The position numbers and the translations under genes were made by a program. 64,000 bases of DNA from Varroa destructor (taxonomy: Eukaryota > Arthropoda > Arachnida > Mesostigmata > Varroidae): NCBI RefSeq assembly GCF_002443255.2, contig NW_019211455.1, positions 22,419,126 through 22,483,125 of the forward strand, in the 5' to 3' direction. The notes beneath the pieces were generated by a model. That model saw only the letters and a program-made list of their open reading frames with translations. It did not search any database and was not told where the DNA came from. Below are positions 47,065-60,100 of this stretch, piece after piece (the first letter of the stretch is position 1; every line of letters starts with the position of its first letter).

Positions 47065-50000
47065 GCAGAGCAACACAAAATAATGTATAGGCTTCTGGAA
47101 GAATGTTGGCAACCATCTGCAGTAAATTTTATTTCAGCTTTTATTAAGTTTATTATAGTTGATGTTTTTAGTTATGGTAGCGGATAAATCACGGTAGGTG
47201 GGTTGGGACAAAGAACTTGACCGAGACAAGATATCGAAGAATTTCGATTAAATCATTTTAGCAGAGTAATCAATCAGCAAAACACGCGAATAGAGAACGG
47301 GTGCGAGATGACGAGATACTGACACAGGAAAGAAACTAGTAGAAAAATATAGCTTGTAGAGGTATCGGTCCGCGTGAGGTGAATTAAATCCATTAATAAT
47401 AACACAATAGAACGACGGTTTAGGCGAACGAAAGTGCGAGCACCGCTGGAACATTCGAATGGGAGAACGAAGTATAATAACTGCAACAGAAATGTGTATT
47501 TGATACATCTCGATGGGCACGAGGTCTACATATTATATTAATTTTCACGTCAGGAGAATAGGACAAATTGACTCATAATAACATAGGAAATATACCATTA
47601 GGACGATCGAACAGTATCACCCCATTTTGATCTACGGGATTCTCACAGCCGATAGAATACTTATCGCAACGAGCTGCTAGGATATCAGTGGTACGTACGA
47701 CAATGATTACAGTACGCTAGATTGAGTGTAACGGCCAAATTTGAGGAGGGTAATTGCCGTGGTCCAACAGGATACATTTCATGTTTCTATTCTAATTTGG
47801 TCAAATTTTATTCCTTTAAACGATTTGCCAAGAAAGCGTCAAGAATTTTCATAGTATTAGACAAAGTTATATTTACCACATTTTTGGAAGTTGGCGGTTA
47901 ATTATTTTGCCGGAATCACTGACAACTTGCGTTCGCCGTACGCCTTCACACACGCTCGAAACGGAAGGAATATGGCGACAAGGCAATGAAGATCGCACGC
48001 TGAGTCATCTGAAATAAGGTTACTATCAGACCCCACCAGAAGCCAGACCAAATAACTGCAATAGCTTCACAGAACTTCTGCAGAACTATAGACCAAGTAA
48101 GAAACAACTGATCCCTGGAACAGGCTAACAGACGGACCAGTTACGGGGCTTACAGGCAAAACATGTTCCCTAAGTCCGAGAAATGGAACTAGTATAAAGG
48201 CGTCTCCAGTTGGATGTTACATCGATAAAATTTGTTAATATTAGAGCAAGTCGATAAAATGACCTCTATAAAGAAACTGGCGAATCACCAGGTTAACTAG
48301 ATAAACAAGAGATTAGACTAGCAAGGACAAAACGGTGAAGATAACTATGGTTTAAGCCATAATATTTGGAATTCCTAGTCGGTAACTACCAACTGGTCTC
48401 CGTTTTAGGGTTCACAATTTAGCGTCAAGTTGCATTCACTCGAACAGTAGCTACGGCGCCGCCGTCTATGAAGACATCGTGGAGACAGACAATAAGCTGA
48501 GATCGGATAACAAGAAAGCAGCTGCCTGCTTTCCCACCAGCCACATCTCCAATGACCGATCTCGTTAGCGTTCCTTATCTAGTCTGCAACGATTTCTGTT
48601 ATAAAGAAGATAGATCTGATGTCTGCTAGCTTTTTTTTTCATGGAATGAATGAATCCGATCTTTGTTTTACCGTAGGCGCCGGCTAAGGCCATAATGACG
48701 ACGAAGTAGCCAATTCCTAGTTAACTAAACAGTTTATACAGACTGCTGTATTTATATTAGCTGCATAAATACAATTCCTTTTATATAACGGAAAGCATAT
48801 AAAAAACTTAGGTGCGACACATCAAGACTTTTTTAATACGGGTGGCTCCCAGCTACTGCCACTACTGGATGACCACTCTAGATCTACGCCATAGCCTACA
48901 TCCCAGCATATAGGGCACACTTTGGACTCGGTCGCTTCAGTCGGGTGCTGGAGAGTCCTATTGACGGGTGGATATACAGTGAGGAAACCCGTGGCGAAGT
49001 TTTAGGTTTCGGACGGCTCGAGGTTTACTGACTGCGCTTTTCAGAATGCTGGTCAGCGGAGATGAAATTAATCTCTTGACGAGGTAATTGTTGTCAATCA
49101 AGTACAAGGTTATTTTTTTTTAAATTTTGTAGTTAATAAACTATAGGTCAAAAATTGCCGTCCATCTAGAACGCACAAAATAGTATCCAAAGGCGGTCAG
49201 AAATAATTTCTTTTATGAAAACTTTATCAGAAACTGATCAAGTTAGAAGTCAATTAATATTAGGATTCAAATCAAGATGAAAGTGCTAATTAAAGCAATC
49301 GGCTCAACATGTGAACTACATATTTATTACCTGAGCTACATGTATGTCAACAGTGTTTAAAGCAGTTTAAATTTTGGCGCCACCAACGAATATGGGCAAG
49401 GGAAGAAACAGTTCTTTTCTTTTTGGAAGACGCCTCCCAGGTCTAATTCAGCATCGTGTGCAATTGTGCATTGAATTCAAATTGGAGACCAAAGATGGAG
49501 ATATAAAGTATGTGTTCAAGGTTGATTTTGAAATTTTCCTTTCTCAAATAGCTAAACGCGACCAAAACTGGTGAACAGATTCGTATAATACATAGATTCA
49601 ACACCGTAACCGACCAGACGGTTAGCAATTGGTTCGCTTACTTTCAAAGTGGTTATTTCAGCATGGAAGACAAAAGACGTTTAGGTCTACTTTCTGACTA
49701 TAGGAACACTGCAATCGATCAAAACCAACATACGAGCCTTGGTCAGATTGTAGGAAATACAGGCGTATCCAGATTAATTATTCAAAGACATTTAGCAAGC
49801 AAGGATTTTCTCAATCGAGTAGGCACGCGGATTTTTCATACGTTGACTGCTAAACTATGTTTGCGCGGCCGGTAATCTTTTGAAATGGAACGAAAACAAC
49901 CCTTCTCTAGCAATGATAAGAAAAGACGGTGGAAACTAGATGCAGCATAGAGGGCAGATCTTGGCAAAAACATAATATGCTCTTCAAATTTAAACAGGAC

Positions 50001-50215
50001 TTTAAATCTTTCCGAAGCTAAAACCGGACCCCATTCAAAGACGGTGATGCTGCGCATTGATGGGATTGCGGAGGAACTTTTGTCAGTCTCCTCCAAAACA
50101 ATCCAAAAGGAATCTCAGTTAAGTACTATTACAGTGTAAGGCTAAGCATTCAAAAAATGAGCCCCCACATCTTTTTTATTCTCTGTTAAGTTCTACGAGC
50201 TTAAGTGAGACGTTT
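47065..50215. other. Intergenic; faint retroelement trace at 48.4 kb
   Basis: No supported gene. At about 48430-48550 a plus-strand frame reads CIHSNSSYGAAVYEDIVE. It weakly resembles the RNase H region of BEL/Pao retrotransposons, where a DAS-x-x-AYGA-x-x-Y pattern is usual; the Asp is not evident here. Homopolymer runs and short chance ORFs fill the rest. Confidence 0.3.
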
Positions 50216-50223
50216 CTTCTAAG

Positions 50224-50265
50224 CCACCTAAAACTCGACCTCGTTGCGGGTCGGGTTTTAGGTGG
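50224..50265. repeat. 17-bp hairpin, one mismatch, 8-nt loop
   Basis: The arms ccacctaaaactcgacc (50224-50240) and ggtcgggttttaggtgg (50249-50265) are reverse complements except for one base. Confidence 0.9.
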
Positions 50266-50269
50266 TTAA

Positions 50270-53200
50270 ATAAATAATATAACAATCAGAAATGATTACG
50301 ATCCTTACGATTACACATTCTTCCGATAATTGTAGAACTCCCTTAATGGAAGGAATTTTATATCTTTTAAGGTATAAAAATACATACTGACTAGTCTATC
50401 GCAAATACAAATATCAGCTTTGGAAAAGAAATAGTAAAATATCTGCCGCCTAAAAGGCAAGGGAAGATCGTCGCTCGTAATGGACAATATAATAGCATTG
50501 ATTGAAGTTGTCTGGGAGAAATGGTTCTTACTCCAAGTCAGGTACAAGTTCGGAGCGAACTTATAGGGATCGCCCAAAAATCCCTTATTACTCTCTGAAT
50601 AGTGAAATTACTACTAATTAAGGGTACAGCAAGGTAGTACGGTCTGAGTGGTAACGAATACCACCTTAATTATGATATACCGCTTTTTTGCCATAAAACG
50701 TCCCAACTCTTTAACTCTATGACTATATTTTGCTACTGGTTCCCGACATCGCAATGCCATTTTTGTTAACCTAAGCTCAAGTCATTACAGATTCGCTTGC
50801 TTAGAACCCTAATTCTAGATCCCTACTATTGTGTCTTAATCTTATCCTAACTCAGTACAAGGCTTTATGGGTAAACGATTACTTGAGAATACTAATATGG
50901 AAATGCCAATATTTTTTCAGAAAATGCCGATTTTTTAATGGAAACATCAGCATAGCCAATATTGTGCTAGAGAACAAGAAAAATTGATTCGTTTTTATTC
51001 TCGACAGCTTTCTGTTGAAGCGAACAAACTGTGCTATTAAACACGAAGCTACTAATACTTTTTTGGAGGAAATAAATAAAAATTAGTTTCTGAGCTTATC
51101 ACCTGCCATGGGAAATAGCGAGCCTTGAATATTACAACGGAGCTGTCAGCAATGTAGCTTCTATTATCGAGGACAAATGACTATACTACGGGAGAACATA
51201 TTTGAACCAACTAGCTGATTATCGGGCTGTGTTAATGAGGGAAGAAAGTAATTGTCCGTGAATATGGGAAGATACCTGTACCCCAGGACTTTCCAACGAT
51301 ACTTGGCATCATAAATATTGCCGATCCTGCTGTGTCACAGATTGTGACCCTTCTACTTCTACTACTGTGTACTAACAAGCTCTTATTTGAATAATCCAAA
51401 GACCGATACAGCCAAACTGGCAGCTTGGTCAAGCCGTACTGAGGAAGCGTGATGTGGTAAACGCTTTTCTCTCACTTGCTCATACTGAGGCATAATAAGT
51501 TCCGTGGTTTTCCATGATTACTACGCTTGGCTCTTTTAGGCGACGACAACTGGCCGCGATATATATAATGCGATATAAGGCCTATAACAGTCTTCAAGCT
51601 CTTCTTTTGTGTCACATAAGGACAGGTTTGCTATATCATGGTTTCCAATAGATGCAGTCATTAGCAAGTGTTCCTTAAAGTGCACTTGAACAAGCGCTAA
51701 ACATGACGGAACTCTCTTTTCGCTTGCAAACACGAAAGCAAGGAAGACCGAAGTGAACATTCGACGGTCCTGTGATGTCGCTTGTGCAACAGCTTACTTC
51801 GTTTGTTTTAGAAATAATCATTTTCAAGCGTCTAATACCATAACAAAGATCGTTGCCTTTCTCTGGAGTAAAGATATTTCAAGATGTTTACCAAGGTTTA
51901 AAATGAAAAAAAAACCTTTCAGTGATACCCTGTTAAAGCCTATTGCACATGCAAAATACCGGCTTGCCGCCAGAAAAGCTGGTTGTGCCCCGCAAACAAA
52001 GCGATTGTCCGATTATTTCCTGCACTCCGGCCGCGATACTAACTCTGTTGTACGCCTCTGCTCAGCTCCTTAACGAACTCATATGTGATTAATTTCGTCT
52101 TGAGCGCGATACGACCTTGTATGGTTCCTACACATTAGACAACGTGTATTGCTACATAGCCTCTTGCGAACAGACGTACGTTGGAACAGACTAGCTCTGA
52201 ATGGGAGCAACTGTGGCCTCTTCCACAGCTTTGACCCGTTGTTGCATTGTGATCTTCTGCATACAAGGTTCACTGGCGGAAAGCCCTTCATCTGCAATAT
52301 CCATCACTGCCTTTTGAACGATTCCTGGTAGCCCCTTGTATCTCTTTTTTTTTTTTGTTATTTATACCAGTTATTGTGAGTTCATTGCCAGCTAATACTA
52401 CGTCGCTTCGTTCAAAACAAACAAAGGATGTTCGTTTTGGACGAAGCGGATTCAGTTGATACCAAATAAATTTAAAGAAAAAACAAAGTAATTTTTGGTA
52501 CATCGAATTCAGCGTAAACCAACAGCATGTAGCGCTTAAGCTGTTTAGAAACATCTGATTTAAGATTACGATACATTTAGCTTAATACATTTATAAATAT
52601 TTGTTAGTGACATTGTGCAGTTTCAACAATGCTCTATAAAAAGATAGTCATTACGAATTTCTTAAGAATTTTATGTGACTGTCCGATACATCAGGTTTAG
52701 TACTGATCAATCAAGAAGGAAGAACTAGAAGAACTGTAGTCAGCTTGTAAGCGATACTTTCCTGTGGTAGGCTATGTAAATATGGTCCTCACGGGCGTTT
52801 TCGAAAGTCAACATTAAGCATACAGAACATAAAGTCAGTACCGATATTTTAGTTTCGCTTGACACATATATATATATTGCATATATACTCACAGGGCTTA
52901 GTTACACTTGCTTTAATAAAGGAGCTTTAAGAAATTTACAATTAATGAACAATGACAATCTGTTTCAAATAACACAGGCTGAAATAACACCGGGCCTTAT
53001 AGGCCCACTCCACCCTGGTCCATATAAATCCCAGTGACATTTTGTATACATGTGTTTTCTATGGCAAAGATAGATTATAAGAGTAAGCTAATTATTTTGT
53101 TTTTATCACTCAACAAAGCCTGATAGACTGTCGAATACTGTCCCAAATAGCCCCATCTTTCGGCTGAAAATCCAGCTTTGCTCTATAGGCAACTCTACGT

Positions 53201-55765
53201 CGTTTACTAACTCATTGCATGGAACAGTGACGATCTACCTGAGCATCAGCTCAAGTAGATCGTTTGCCACTGTCCGAACACTTGCTAAACACAGTCATTG
53301 CTTAAAAGCAATAGTAGATATTTAAGTACACTGTTATATACACCTGTTAATACAGGTGTCTATTGTTTACGTATCGACCTCGAAACGAAGGAAGACGCCA
53401 ACTTCAATTGGCTAAAGTCTCCAATAAAAGAGACTTTCTGAATTGCAGCCTCTCCTGCGAATGTTCCTCTATTCCAGAACCAGCCTTCGTAAATTTCGCC
53501 GTCCTCATCTGTAACAAAGGGGCGTCTCCTATAGATATAGATAAGGAGGCGCTTGATAAGTAATATGAATAAGTAAATAGGTGTAAAGACCTCTCGTTAC
53601 CTAAACACAAAAATGAAGCACATCTTGAATTACAGCACATTCGTTTCAATATACGCTTACTAAGCAACGAGCGTTTTTCGGGAAAGGAATGATGAACAAA
53701 CGTTCTTTATTTACACAAAATGTGGATTATCTTGTGTACGGTTCAGCAAAGAGATAATATCGTGGCCACCAATACGGTTCTGAATTGAACGAACGACTAT
53801 TGTAAACTTCGATCTGATAAATAATCGGTACGATTTCGCAAGCTGGGTAAACAAAAGCAAAGCTGGCAAAGACAAGACAAATCTATCTAAAGAAGGGAGA
53901 ACTCTACCAACAACAAGCCGTACGATCACTTATGGAAGATGGGTGGTCACAAAACCTGGCCTACGTCCTTCGTGGGATCTTCGTGGGTTGTATCTTAATA
54001 GTTCCAAGAGCAAGAAGCCGTCCGGCAGTCCTTGGCGAACATTGTACAGGAGAAAAATATTGTCAGGACAATATCATCATAGCAAGTACCATAGTAGCAA
54101 CATGGATATGATTTAGTTAAAAAAATCTTTCCTTTTTGATCGATTACAGCTTTTTTTCATTTACACATATTTTCTTAAATTATCATGGATATATTTATCT
54201 CTCTGACGCTATTTCAGCCTCATGCATTTCAAAAAAATTAGTATCATAAAACCAGCAATGAATGATTCAATCAAAAGAGATCTTAATAACGTATTTGGTA
54301 ATAAAACGGTTTTCAACAGTTCTCAACATAATTTGTAATAGTAGCAATGAGCATATTTCGAAAACAAGAAATAGCCTGGGAATCAAATCTGAGTAGCTGA
54401 ATAATTTCTCTAATGAAGTGGTGGTGTACGAACAAAAAGGGCTTTTCTGAAAAAAAAAAACTGGGCGATAGGTTTAATTGCTAGGTTTCTTTGATCTATA
54501 TATCGAATGAAGGTTCTCAACATATGCTTATTATCTAAACAAACTTCCTTAGACGGGCATACCCCTAAGTACAATCAATAACCTCCCTAATTAAGACGAA
54601 TCAACGGGTTTTTTTTATCGATTATCGTATTATCCGAGGTCTGGGAGGTCACAATTAAAGTTGCGTTTTGCCGATTAGACATTGTCACCCGTCAATTATC
54701 AAATCTAAATTTTTCTAATCTTAGAGCTAGGGAGTATAGTGTGGGGCGTAATTATTTTCCATCACTTGAGTTTCGTAACATTTGTGTATTATTCATGAAT
54801 GGGTTGAGCGTCAGCCATGGCGTTAGGCCGATGGATAAAATAGGGTGTTGCCTCAGAGCCTACTCTAGACAGCTAGTGGCTGCACCTACCTTTCACGACG
54901 TGCCGGGAGGCTGTGCAGAAGCGGTTCATTCGCTGACCAGCTGATAACCAACGGTGTTACTATCAAATTTCTTCAATCAATAGTACAAGATAAGGTCATA
55001 TAGAACTTTCACGCATTGTCGAGTTCAACCGAAGAAACTAAGCGTATCGTTGTCTGACAACGACTTTGCTTGTAAGCATATATTATTTCAATTATATTAA
55101 ACTTCAATGGTTTTGTTGTATGTCAACTTGTGATTGGGTTACGAATAGTCACGACACATACAAAGAAATGACTGCGAAAAAGAGATTACCCAGTGTATTA
55201 GAATAGTAAATGTACAGTGAATAAAGTATGAAGGATAAAGTCTTTTGATCACAAAGAAATATAGAAAACAGAAATCAAAAATCACACAGCGAGGGAACAG
55301 AATCATTCTAAATAAACAGAACCGATTTATAACGGCATGCTTACTGTGTAGGAGGGTGGCAAAACACGGAGTCACTATATCCAACCACAAAGACCTTCCG
55401 TCGTCGTATCGAAAGGAGTGAATCTTAACTCTCGTTAACCAGCCAAAAAAGCATAGCACATACATAGTCAATACGTTTTGAGAAAGGTCCGTTGGGATAC
55501 ACTGCTTGAGATTGTTATATCACTTTGGCGTACATAAACATCCTTGCAAGGTGCAATAACAACGGTTTTATCACCTGAATAGATCTTCTCTTTCTTTCAG
55601 AGAAGTATAAATTGAACATCTATTGCCGAAATACTTAGATAATTATCAAAGCCGCTCAGTCATATTGTGTGCAGTATAACCGCCATCCATCGGGATTAAA
55701 GTTGAAATTCAAACTTCAAAACATCCTTTCTTCGATTTGCAAATATATATATATGTGTCGACATT
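50270..55765. other. Long intergenic stretch
   Basis: No gene can be supported. A plus-strand frame at about 51753-52073 ends in a basic segment (MKKKPFSDTLLKPIAHAKYR) but starts at GTG and has no motif. An imperfect hairpin lies at about 53225-53275 (acgatctac…gtagatcgt arms). Several ORFs of 70-110 codons are featureless and overlap on both strands. Confidence 0.45.
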
Positions 55766-55768
55766 CAG

Positions 55769-56240
55769 TTGGCAGATAAGTTTGTGTTATTTGAAGGCCT
55801 CAGCATTGCGGAAATTCATCGAAACTTATAGGCTCTGAGTAAAAGCACATTGTGAAAATGATGCAAGTGTTCATGAACGTCAAGAGCGGCGGATACAGTT
55901 TTGAGGACCAGCGAGGAGGTGCGTAGAAGTCGGAACTTCAAGGGCAATGACGCATTGCTGAAATAGAGTAGGCTTTTCACAGAAATAGAGCCTCGGTTCT
56001 AAAAGCTCTGTCAGCCAAAACTGGCATACCACATGTGACATTAACATAATTATGTTCCAAATACTGAAAAGGCAAAAACCAAGTAAGGAACGGCCTCACT
56101 ATAAGTTCACTTCAGGGTAATTGGAAATATATCCGATGCAGTGTCTACAACCATAGAAAAGGCACAGCTGCCAGCCAGAGAAGAAAGTGGCGTCGTTCTG
56201 AAGAGAAATCAAATTCATAAAGAGAAACAAATTCGCGAGT
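55769..56240 (+). mobile_element. Mariner fragment (copy C)
   Basis: This fragment aligns with copy B at 18.4 kb. Both contain gctctgtc followed by cc-aaa-c-ggcat and a downstream ctgaaaaggca/cttgaaaatgca. Conceptual translation gives LRKFIETYRL and later KALSAKTGIPHVTL, matching LWKLIEDR and RALSAEAGILHIII in copy B. Its left end (ttggcagataagtttgtgtt, 55769) has the look of a mariner terminal repeat. The catalytic region is missing or unrecognisable. Confidence 0.5.
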
Positions 56241-56244
56241 TGGA

Positions 56245-56670
56245 ATGCAAGATAACAGTGGTATATCAGGGGCATATGTTATTTTGAAGTACCCGTTGCG
56301 TATGAAACAATATTGCAGCCCGCTACCTCGCATTGCTCAACAAATTCATGAATTGGCAACCAGAAGCACGCAGCCGGGTCATTATATTTCACCGTCGTAT
56401 TTCAATTATTTCCTGGATCGAGCAAAGGAATACAAACCTTTGCCTTCAATAAACCAATTTTGCCTATCTCAGTTCGTGTATTTATGGGGCTTTCTATGCC
56501 CTAAAAGAGATGGACAAGCGTATCCTAGTATCGATATATTTCGGGAAGTCATATATGCAGAAATTACATATAGGAACGTGAATGGTAGGTATTTGCTGTC
56601 CACAAGCTGCGAAAGAACTGGGGCAAAAAATATGAATATATGTATACCTAATCACAACCCGGTTCACTAA
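56245..56670 (+). CDS. 141-codon ATG ORF, uncertain
   Basis: This is the longest ATG-initiated ORF I see, directly after mariner copy C. It contains RIAQQIHELATRS and later QFVYLWGFLCPKRDGQAYPS. It has no signal peptide, hydrophobic segment or recognised domain, and it does not match mariner. A donor-like ATG|GTAGGT lies inside near 56585. One or two ORFs of this length are expected by chance in 64 kb, so this is only a candidate. Confidence 0.2.
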   Translation: MQDNSGISGAYVILKYPLRMKQYCSPLPRIAQQIHELATRSTQPGHYISPSYFNYFLDRAKEYKPLPSINQFCLSQFVYLWGFLCPKRDGQAYPSIDIFREVIYAEITYRNVNGRYLLSTSCERTGAKNMNICIPNHNPVH

Positions 56671-56679
56671 ATCGAACAA

Positions 56680-57010
56680 TCAAACAGATCCCGTAATCAG
56701 CTAAATTATAGCTACTCGTGTGCACGCCTTTTTTATCCCATCTTCGATCTGCATAAATAAACCCCAGCCGAATCAGCAAGAAACGAATCTAATACGAAAT
56801 AGGCAGAAAAAAACGTGTGGAACAGTTGCATATACGTGTACTTATGCTCGTGTGTGCTACTATAATTGTTTCTTTCTTCTAGGCCTTTGCCACTGATCGG
56901 GTCCAAGATCTAATAGAATTTTGAATTAAAAATAATTTTGTCTCGAAACAAGCATTTGTGGTATTTTTTTATGCTATAAGTCCACCTACGACACTATATA
57001 TAAGACTTCA
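56680..57010. other. AT-rich gap
   Basis: Nothing recognisable. Confidence 0.6.
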
Positions 57011-57012
57011 AC

Positions 57013-57170
57013 GTTTTCGAGTTTACGTTCGGTATCGCCATTAGGCGCTCCGTCAGACAGCCAGCCCTCATCGCGAAACGTAGCCTGCGTATGTCCGAGT
57101 TCGAACCCAGATTTCAACGTTTCCCTAATACTAGCAGGCAAATACGTTACCCATTAAGGTACCAGAGACA
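57013..57170 (-). mobile_element. tRNA-derived SINE copy (S3)
   Basis: On the minus strand the head reads GGTACCTTAATGGGTAACGT (about 57145-57164, A-box region), then atttgcctgc. The B box GGGTTCGAACTC follows (57098-57109). A body of about 55 bp leads to the tail ctaatggcgataccgaacgt near 57025-57044. Head spacing and sequence match copy S2 closely (tgggtaac-tatttgc), and the tail matches S1 and S2. This copy has the clearest B box of the three. Confidence 0.78.
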
Positions 57171-57174
57171 CACG

Positions 57175-60100
57175 TATAATACCGAGGATTGGAGAATCTT
57201 CCCTTACAAACACGTTGTTCTGAGTAAGGCTATGCCCTTCCTGCTGATCACTCACGGGTAGTGTCACTCAGACAGCTTCTGAGATAACGAATCGCTAGAT
57301 AAAAACTGAACTTTATTACCACAGGATGCTTCGCCATTAGGAGCACGCAACGTAGGTCAATAATACCAACGGCTACTTGTCGTTAATTTAGAACACAGAC
57401 AGAATTTTTGTTCTTTTTTTAATTCTATTTTGGTTCTATTTTCTTTTTACATTAAGTTAATCTGATACCTATTTACACACATTATATGAAAGCGGAAAAC
57501 TGAATTATTTAGAGAGACTGGCTCTATGTCAGGCCAGCCTCTCGTTTTCGTGTATGTCCATGGATGCTTTGAATTCGGCTTTAGGTTGGATATCTCTGAT
57601 TACGAGCGTATCCGTATGGTGTACCAGTGTCACAGGCTGGATTAATTTCTGTGCCCCCTCCGCTTCCGACTGTGATTTTGGGCGCCAGTTGAAAAAAAAA
57701 ATAGAAAACCATTAGCCAGGTAACCGATTAGGTTCAAATATCTCTATTTATCGCATTACTAGAAAACACAACGTTTTGTATGCATGAAATATTCCCGCCC
57801 AGGTATCTAATATACAGCGTTTATCGAGTTCCATTTTCTTCCTAGCCAACCGGCTACAACGTATCAGGATGATACCGTGATGGTAGCTCAAAAAAAACGT
57901 GTTAGGTTTAAGCCATTAACAACACTAGCTTAACGAAAACAAATTAGTGACAGAATTTTCCGTATTATAGAATTCCGTATATTATTATATTAAGTTCCGT
58001 CTATATTTTAATTATTCTAATATTCTAACAACAATAAATCATCGAAAAGTTTTTGCTTAATTATATTTTAAAGGTATTAATCTTAATTAATTTTAGTAAG
58101 TAATTAATTTTAAAGGGAAGAGAGTAATCAGACGAGATAAATGTTCTTGTCATTTAAAATACAACACATTGATCCGCAAACATCGGATACGGCTATTAGA
58201 ATGCAGAACTGATAACTATTCGTCCATATTGATATTTGTATCATCCATTTTATGATTTTTTTACACGACGATTCCCGTAGAAATGACCAATGTGTCAGTA
58301 TTATGCTTCTTTAGAAAGGAACTGTTTATACAGATAGGGTAAGTAAGCGCTCAGAGATGATTTCGGCTTGCCGGCAATGGGACCCGAAGAGTGTGCGATT
58401 GGACGTTGTTATCCTAAATGATTTGTCCAAGTTACCACTAGTACCCGCTGATGTTGTAACTAGCCAATAGTGAGCGCTTATATGCCTTCTGTGCAATGGC
58501 TTATGCGACTTTCCAAAAGGAACCCAGAAATTTCACAGGCCTGTAACGTTTTTGCACAGCGATTAAATGAGATTGAGGCCACTTTCTTATCAGTGCAGAT
58601 AGTGCTTTTTCGAGCATTGCTAGTTCTCATTAGGAATATCCACACCAAAGCATTATTGCTCATCTCGATCCTATTCGTGATCGACAGATGTCCGACAATG
58701 GCAGCGCACGCGTGAAAAGGCACATGGCAGAATTTTCCCAAGGGAATAATATTTAACGGGGATGCGGCCTAGGCCACTGCACCATAAACATTTTCCCGTG
58801 TCTATTTATGTGTGGATAAGACCAGCTTGTCAATCAATGCTATGTACGTTAATTTAAGATCTGCTAAAAGAAAGAAGAGGCGAGCTTTAAAATACTACTA
58901 TGGGTCTATACACACTCGAAACAATCCTGGCGATCGATGCTAAGCTTAGAATGAGTGTTGTGGGAACTTTTCTGCAAAAAAAGCTCATACACTTAATGCG
59001 TTATCGATGGACGACTCAGCGTAAAATCGAAATAGTCGCATGTATATTCAGATGTTTATGAAAGCTTTAGCTATGTTTTTTGTCTTCTGCTCCTTCTGCA
59101 AGTCCTATTGCTGAGTCTAACGAATAGATGTGCGTCACGAACAAAGGAATATCTGCAAGGGACGAATTTCTAAAATAGCTCTGGGCAGTTATCGACTAGC
59201 GATCTATTTGTGGCGCTTTACATGTGGGATTATGCGCGAGAAATCGAATAAAGTATTCATTCGCGTAATTGCGCATACAACGGCCCATTTGTGAACATTT
59301 GCCTCCAGCACGAAGTGGCTTGTGTTTTTTTTTTTCGGTTTTTTGAAATCGGAGATTTCCTAGTGGAAGACTTAACAGGTGGAAAATGTATACGCGCACC
59401 AAGCTTACACTAGCAATCTGTAGAAGATCGTTTTTTGTCTTCCTTTCTCTATTAATCTCCGGTTGAGAATTTCTCCAGTGTCCAAGATCTCTTTATCTTC
59501 TTATGATGATACAAGACTTTAAGCCGCTTGAAATAATTGAGGGGGGCTGTTCCTCGTTGCTTTGGTTGACAAAAGTTGACTCCAATAATTGATGCTCATC
59601 CAACGGCAACATTGCAGGTCGTCGCTTTTGTTACTTCGCCGACGCGGTTCGAGCTACAGTCGGTGATAAGAAGCAGATGCTGCTTTTAGAAAGATGCTGA
59701 GTGCAGCTCTCATGGCTTTAGCAAAGCTGTTCCAGTGATTCATATTAGAATTACATTGTTATTTATTATTATCATCATTTTTGTTCTTGTACCTTTTCAC
59801 TACTACCGAATGACTGTGTACAACAATGGAAGTTATCCAGAGGCAAGAATTCCTTCAGGCCAAATTACATCCTATTTTTTTGACCACCAAGAACAACGAT
59901 GATAGCTAGACATCGGCTGTCGGTGATATTATTTGTTCATAAGGTTTATAAATGCTACCGACCGCGTCCAGATGATTGCCCTAAAGTCATTAAGGTATGA
60001 ACGTACACTAAGCCTATTTGTTGTATTCTAATATCTCCATTTACTTACATACGATTTGCTTTCCGCATTACTACTCAATAACGGCTAATCCAAGCAAATC

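Noticed and set aside
57098..57109. tRNA gene suggested by the GGGTTCGAACTC B box
   Set aside because: The flanking bases do not pair into T-arm or acceptor stems, and the segment matches the SINE at 44.2 kb, so it is a SINE head.
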